Positions 31,555 through 34,583 of a stretch of 34,583 bases of DNA are shown piece by piece. Every line of letters begins with the position of its first letter. Positions within the stretch are counted from its first letter, which is position 1. Source of the DNA: Fimenecus sp964614605 (GTDB lineage Bacteria > Bacillota > Clostridia > Oscillospirales > Acutalibacteraceae); contig CAZTLU010000009.1 in NCBI GenBank assembly GCA_964614605.1, positions 1 to 34,583 of the forward strand, read 5' to 3'. The notes beneath the pieces were generated by a model, which made no database searches, was not told where the DNA came from, and saw only the letters and a list, made by a program, of their open reading frames with translations. Position numbers and translations under genes: made by a program.

Positions 31555-33120
31555 TCAGTATTCAAAATCGTATGAATATTCTTCGCTGAATGAAAACTCT
31601 GCTTCAAAAGCAAAATTTCCGTTATCGTCCACAAAGGTACAGTCACTTATACCGGCAATTTTATACTCCATTTTTTCGAGCAAACCACTGTTATTAACCG
31701 TTACCATAACCGTTGCGGTAGAATATGTGGACTTGTATTTGCTTATACTTTCATTACCTTCAAAAGAGAACCCGTTGATAATTGAGCCGACACCCTTTGT
31801 TTCGCTGTTATTACTTGTAGCCTCGGGCAAAAATGTAATTGAAATTACATGTCCGCCACTACCGCTGACGACATTGTATTCCTTGATGCTGTCTGCATTA
31901 CCAACAGCTTTTTTATCGGATGGGGGAATGAATGAATTAAGCGAAACACTACCACTTGCGCCCTTGTAAAAAAGAATGTCTGTTTTTTGTGTACCATTGG
32001 CATTATCCAATGCGTTATTGATGGTAGTTTTTGCAAGCTCAACTGTATCATTTATGCTTGACTCACTTTCAAAAGCAGTCATCTGAATGTTTTTTGTTTG
32101 AGAATAAGCAACATTCAGCTTGCTTTGGTATGCTTTGGTCTTGTTTATGGCATTAACTGCGATTTTAAGTGCTTCATTTTTACTGATTTTTTCATTTGTG
32201 ACGGTATCATTACCGATTACATTGTTGTCATCTTCGATTATGTTTGCGCCGAAAATATTATCCAGAGAAAAGGTTATTCCCACTTCATAATCTCTTTTTT
32301 TTATTTCTAAATCGGTATTGAATTTCGTGTTGAGCTCGCCACTTGAAAGCTCATTAAAAATGGAAATCTGTTTTGCGTGAATCGCGTTTAATGTGTCAGT
32401 GATATATAGAATTGTTGAAAGTTCATCTTCCAAGTCACCCATTGATGACGCTATAACATTTACATCACTTGTTGCAAAGCCGTTACTTAAAGATTTTAAG
32501 GACTTAATCGTATTGTTATGCGCATTTCTGTAATCTTCAACAAGATATTCTTGAGGATTAAATTCACCATAGTCAAACATAAGAGATGCTTTGTATGCAT
32601 CATCAAATGCATAGCTGTCACCTTCATTATCATAAGCAGACATAGCATCTGTTATTTTGTTGAGATAACCCGATTTGTGAACACTTTCCATAAGTGAGTA
32701 AATTTCACCGTATTTGGTGTAGTTGCACATCTCAGCATAGTAATGAAGATATACAAAATCACTATAATTTTCGTACTCACTTGTTATATTGAACATTTTT
32801 GCAATATTCCAGAGCTTTCTGCATTTTTCAGCAAAATCATTGTTAATTGAATTCAATGCATAGCAGTTATCTGTATTCACATTGTATTCTGTTAAAAGTT
32901 CATTGTATTCTGCTGAAATAAATGAAAGGGCAGAGGAATTGACTTGATTTTTTACATCAGTTTCCAAATCATTTACATATTGCAGGCACTCATTATATTG
33001 ATTTTCCGCAAGGTATTCTTCAATTTGTGCAGTAGCTTTGTCAACAGTATTTGTCCCACAAGCAGTTAAGAGAATTGAAATAGTTAAGATTATTGAAACT
33101 ATTTTAATGAAGTTACGCAT
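31555..33120 (-). CDS. Large orphan lipoprotein, unknown function
   Basis: This 521-residue exported lipoprotein has a signal peptide with lipobox LTAC (Cys21). The region from about 25 to 240 is strongly helical and rich in Tyr, Asn, Asp and Glu, suggesting a tetratricopeptide-like or helical-bundle fold, though I cannot assign repeats. A central low-complexity acidic segment (DDNNVIGNDTVTNEK, near 296-310) leads to a C-terminal half (about 310-521) with a beta-rich pattern and conserved-looking pairs VSGSGGHVISITFLPEA and KSTYSTATVMVTVNNSG. I do not recognise a family. It is a single-gene unit with its own promoter; the ribosome binding site (CGGTGA) is modest. I see no clear terminator after it. 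Confidence 0.82.
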   Translation of the reverse strand: MRNFIKIVSIILTISILLTACGTNTVDKATAQIEEYLAENQYNECLQYVNDLETDVKNQVNSSALSFISAEYNELLTEYNVNTDNCYALNSINNDFAEKCRKLWNIAKMFNITSEYENYSDFVYLHYYAEMCNYTKYGEIYSLMESVHKSGYLNKITDAMSAYDNEGDSYAFDDAYKASLMFDYGEFNPQEYLVEDYRNAHNNTIKSLKSLSNGFATSDVNVIASSMGDLEDELSTILYITDTLNAIHAKQISIFNELSSGELNTKFNTDLEIKKRDYEVGITFSLDNIFGANIIEDDNNVIGNDTVTNEKISKNEALKIAVNAINKTKAYQSKLNVAYSQTKNIQMTAFESESSINDTVELAKTTINNALDNANGTQKTDILFYKGASGSVSLNSFIPPSDKKAVGNADSIKEYNVVSGSGGHVISITFLPEATSNNSETKGVGSIINGFSFEGNESISKYKSTYSTATVMVTVNNSGLLEKMEYKIAGISDCTFVDDNGNFAFEAEFSFSEEYSYDFEY

Positions 33121-33155
33121 AATTTCACCGTTTTATGACATTTATTTTATACTTA

Positions 33156-33184
33156 AATTTACCACAAACCAACTTAAGTGTCAA
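33156..33184 (-). promoter_or_regulatory. Promoter for the orphan lipoprotein gene
   Basis: On the minus strand, consensus TTGACA (33184-33179), a 17-nt spacer and TAAATT (33161-33156), about 36 nt before the ATG. Confidence 0.6.
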
Positions 33185-33194
33185 TGAAAGAAAA

Positions 33195-33218
33195 AAGGTA
33201 TGACCGAAGTCATACCTT
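33195..33218 (-). terminator. Terminator after the M28 peptidase gene
   Basis: A perfect 10-bp stem AAGGTATGAC/GTCATACCTT with a CGAA tetraloop is followed on the minus strand by six T. Confidence 0.85.
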
Positions 33219-33233
33219 GAAATCTTATTTAAT

Positions 33234-34571
33234 TTATTTCTTTTGTGGACCGTTATAGCCGTTAGCTTCTTGGAAGGCAGCAATCTTATCAATAACACTT
33301 ACAACCACATCAAAGCCTGTACCAACTGTGTCAACATCAAAGCGGTCTGCCTTATCTCTCCAAGTGTGGTAGTAGTAAGTCATTGTTGGGTCTTGTGCTG
33401 CAAAAGTAACTGACTTAATGCCTGCCTTTGTCATTGGTGTGCTGTCGCAACCGCCAACAGGGTTATGAATGCAACCATTTGTTTTGCTTTCAATGCCCAT
33501 TTCTTCAAAGGTGTCTTTGAACATCTGCTCAAGGTCGGTGTCAAAACGGCAGCCCTGCCAGTCGTCTTTAATAACAACTTCAAAATAATCCTTATCAGCA
33601 ACAGAGTCAATGTTGATGTTCCATGCATTTTTAAGCATGTCATCATTTTTGTGCTCTTCTGCAAATGCCATTGAACCACGAAGACCTGCTTCTTCTGAAC
33701 CGCAGTTAAAATCAATAATACGGCAATTCTTTGGCATTTTGTCGGGATTTTCTTTATAATACTTAATTACTGCGTAGCTGAGCGCACAGCCCGTTGCATT
33801 GTCCATAGCACCGGGTGATGCTGTATCGTCGTGTGGGTCGTTCCAAGCAGCTATAATCAAGCTTCCAATTGCAGTAACAATAGGTAAGAAATGCATTACA
33901 ATATAAAAATCATTGAATGACTTTGATGCAAGAGTATAATATGCCCATTCTGCACCTGAAAATTGGTAAGCACCAAAAATAACTGCCATTGCAATTGAAA
34001 CACCGATTATAAAGAAAACAGAAACTGCACCAAAGCCAACCTTTGCATATGTAAGGATAAGACCTTTAATTGGATTTTCACGATATTTGTAATTGTTTGC
34101 TGAATGACGCCATGTCCAACAAGTGTCAGTATGACCTGAAAGAATGATTGTATAATCGTATTTGCCGTCTTCGGGAACTAATTCACCATAAACATTCTGT
34201 GAAATTCTCTGTCTGAAGAAAATGTCAGACCAAGTACCATAAAGGAATACGCAACTGAAAAGCCAGAATACAACAACAATACCAAAAAGTGCCATTCCAA
34301 ACCAAAGTGAAGTATTGCCGAAAGCAAAATAGGTGAGTACGCTTAAAATAAATCCTGCCCAACCTGCATAAGGAAGACCGCCGATACAAGAGCGTGGAGA
34401 AACTGCAAATTCCTCTTTTTTAGGTTTAATACCGATTTCTTCCAACTTTTTACCCATAAAGTCTGCATATTTTCTTTCGCCCTCAGAACCTGGAAGGCGA
34501 GAGCCGATAGCTTCTGCATCTTTTACTAAATCATATGCAAGCTCGGCATACTTTCTGTTTTCCTCTTTCAT
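33234..34571 (-). CDS. M28-family zinc peptidase with transmembrane hairpins inside the catalytic domain
   Basis: This is a predicted membrane-embedded aminopeptidase-like metalloenzyme of 445 residues. Zinc ligands of the M28 fold are present in order: His147 (SGHTDT), Asp257 (GAMDNATG), Glu293/294 (GSEEAGLRG, catalytic base and ligand), Asp322 (NIDSVAD) and His402 (YYYHTWRDKADR). Four hydrophobic helices are inserted as two pairs: about 68-84 with 88-111, before the HxD motif, and about 174-200 with 221-242, between HxD and GAMDN, where family members usually have only about a dozen residues. Even pair numbers keep all catalytic parts on one membrane side. The start has GGAGG 7 nt upstream. 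Substrate unknown. Confidence 0.88.
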   Translation of the reverse strand: MKEENRKYAELAYDLVKDAEAIGSRLPGSEGERKYADFMGKKLEEIGIKPKKEEFAVSPRSCIGGLPYAGWAGFILSVLTYFAFGNTSLWFGMALFGIVVVFWLFSCVFLYGTWSDIFFRQRISQNVYGELVPEDGKYDYTIILSGHTDTCWTWRHSANNYKYRENPIKGLILTYAKVGFGAVSVFFIIGVSIAMAVIFGAYQFSGAEWAYYTLASKSFNDFYIVMHFLPIVTAIGSLIIAAWNDPHDDTASPGAMDNATGCALSYAVIKYYKENPDKMPKNCRIIDFNCGSEEAGLRGSMAFAEEHKNDDMLKNAWNINIDSVADKDYFEVVIKDDWQGCRFDTDLEQMFKDTFEEMGIESKTNGCIHNPVGGCDSTPMTKAGIKSVTFAAQDPTMTYYYHTWRDKADRFDVDTVGTGFDVVVSVIDKIAAFQEANGYNGPQKK

Positions 34572-34583
34572 TATATAACCTCC

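Noticed and set aside
213..34583. Tentative search for CRISPR, tRNA, transposase, phage or attachment sites
   Set aside because: I saw no regularly spaced repeats, tRNA-like cloverleaf, transposase motif or flanking direct repeats by eye; short repeats present are terminator stems or low-complexity codon runs.

Overview
The window reads as a chromosomal segment of a low-GC, Gram-positive Clostridia (Bacillota), most likely a gut-associated, spore-forming member of the Oscillospiraceae/Ruminococcaceae type. This placement is inferred from gene content: a germination protein YpeB, a bile-salt-hydrolase-like enzyme, class B sortases, a cohesin-like surface module, AGGAGG-type ribosome binding sites, TTGACA/TATAAT promoters and short hairpin-plus-T terminators. 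I see no tRNA, rRNA, CRISPR array, transposase, phage gene or attachment site. Gene packing and codon usage look uniform, so this is core or stable genome rather than an island.

Layout. (1) 1-4.0 kb: the end of a FliB-type lysine-N-methylase (cut by the window edge, minus strand), a bile salt hydrolase (plus), a small Gly/Asp-repeat lipoprotein and YpeB (both minus). (2) 4.0-12.9 kb: a tightly packed plus-strand run behind one good promoter: cysteine desulfurase, thiI, pncC (stand-alone CinA C-terminal domain), two class B sortases, a 715-residue membrane protein joining a CinA-like cytoplasmic region to an outside SpoIID domain, galE and a HAD phosphatase. (3) 12.9-16.8 kb: RNase P RNA, a small membrane protein, recD2, then a TPP riboswitch with its terminator controlling thiT. 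(4) 16.8-21.6 kb: an RluA-family pseudouridine synthase (minus), a small membrane protein, a polar amino acid ABC transporter (binding protein, permease, ATPase) and a membrane-anchored cohesin-domain protein. (5) 21.6-25.9 kb: a flavin reductase-rubredoxin fusion (minus), an NhaC-type antiporter (plus) and NAD synthetase (minus). (6) 25.9-34.6 kb, all minus: a cytidylate-kinase-like protein behind the livJ-livHMGF branched-chain amino acid transporter, an orphan lipoprotein and a membrane-embedded M28 peptidase.

How the genes work together. The desulfurase and ThiI form the sulfur relay for 4-thiouridine in tRNA. ThiT imports thiamine under TPP control. Two ABC systems import amino acids. 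The sortase / CinA-like-SpoIID / galE group looks like a cell-envelope locus.

Most interesting points: the amino acid binding protein (18440-19234) appears circularly permuted, with lobe 2 before lobe 1. The SpoIID protein (9156-11303) carries what looks like a complete but catalytically eroded CinA homologue inside the cell, three genes downstream of an intact pncC. NadE has lost the glutaminase cysteine segment. The M28 peptidase has two transmembrane hairpins inserted inside its catalytic domain. All homology calls were made by eye, without database searches.
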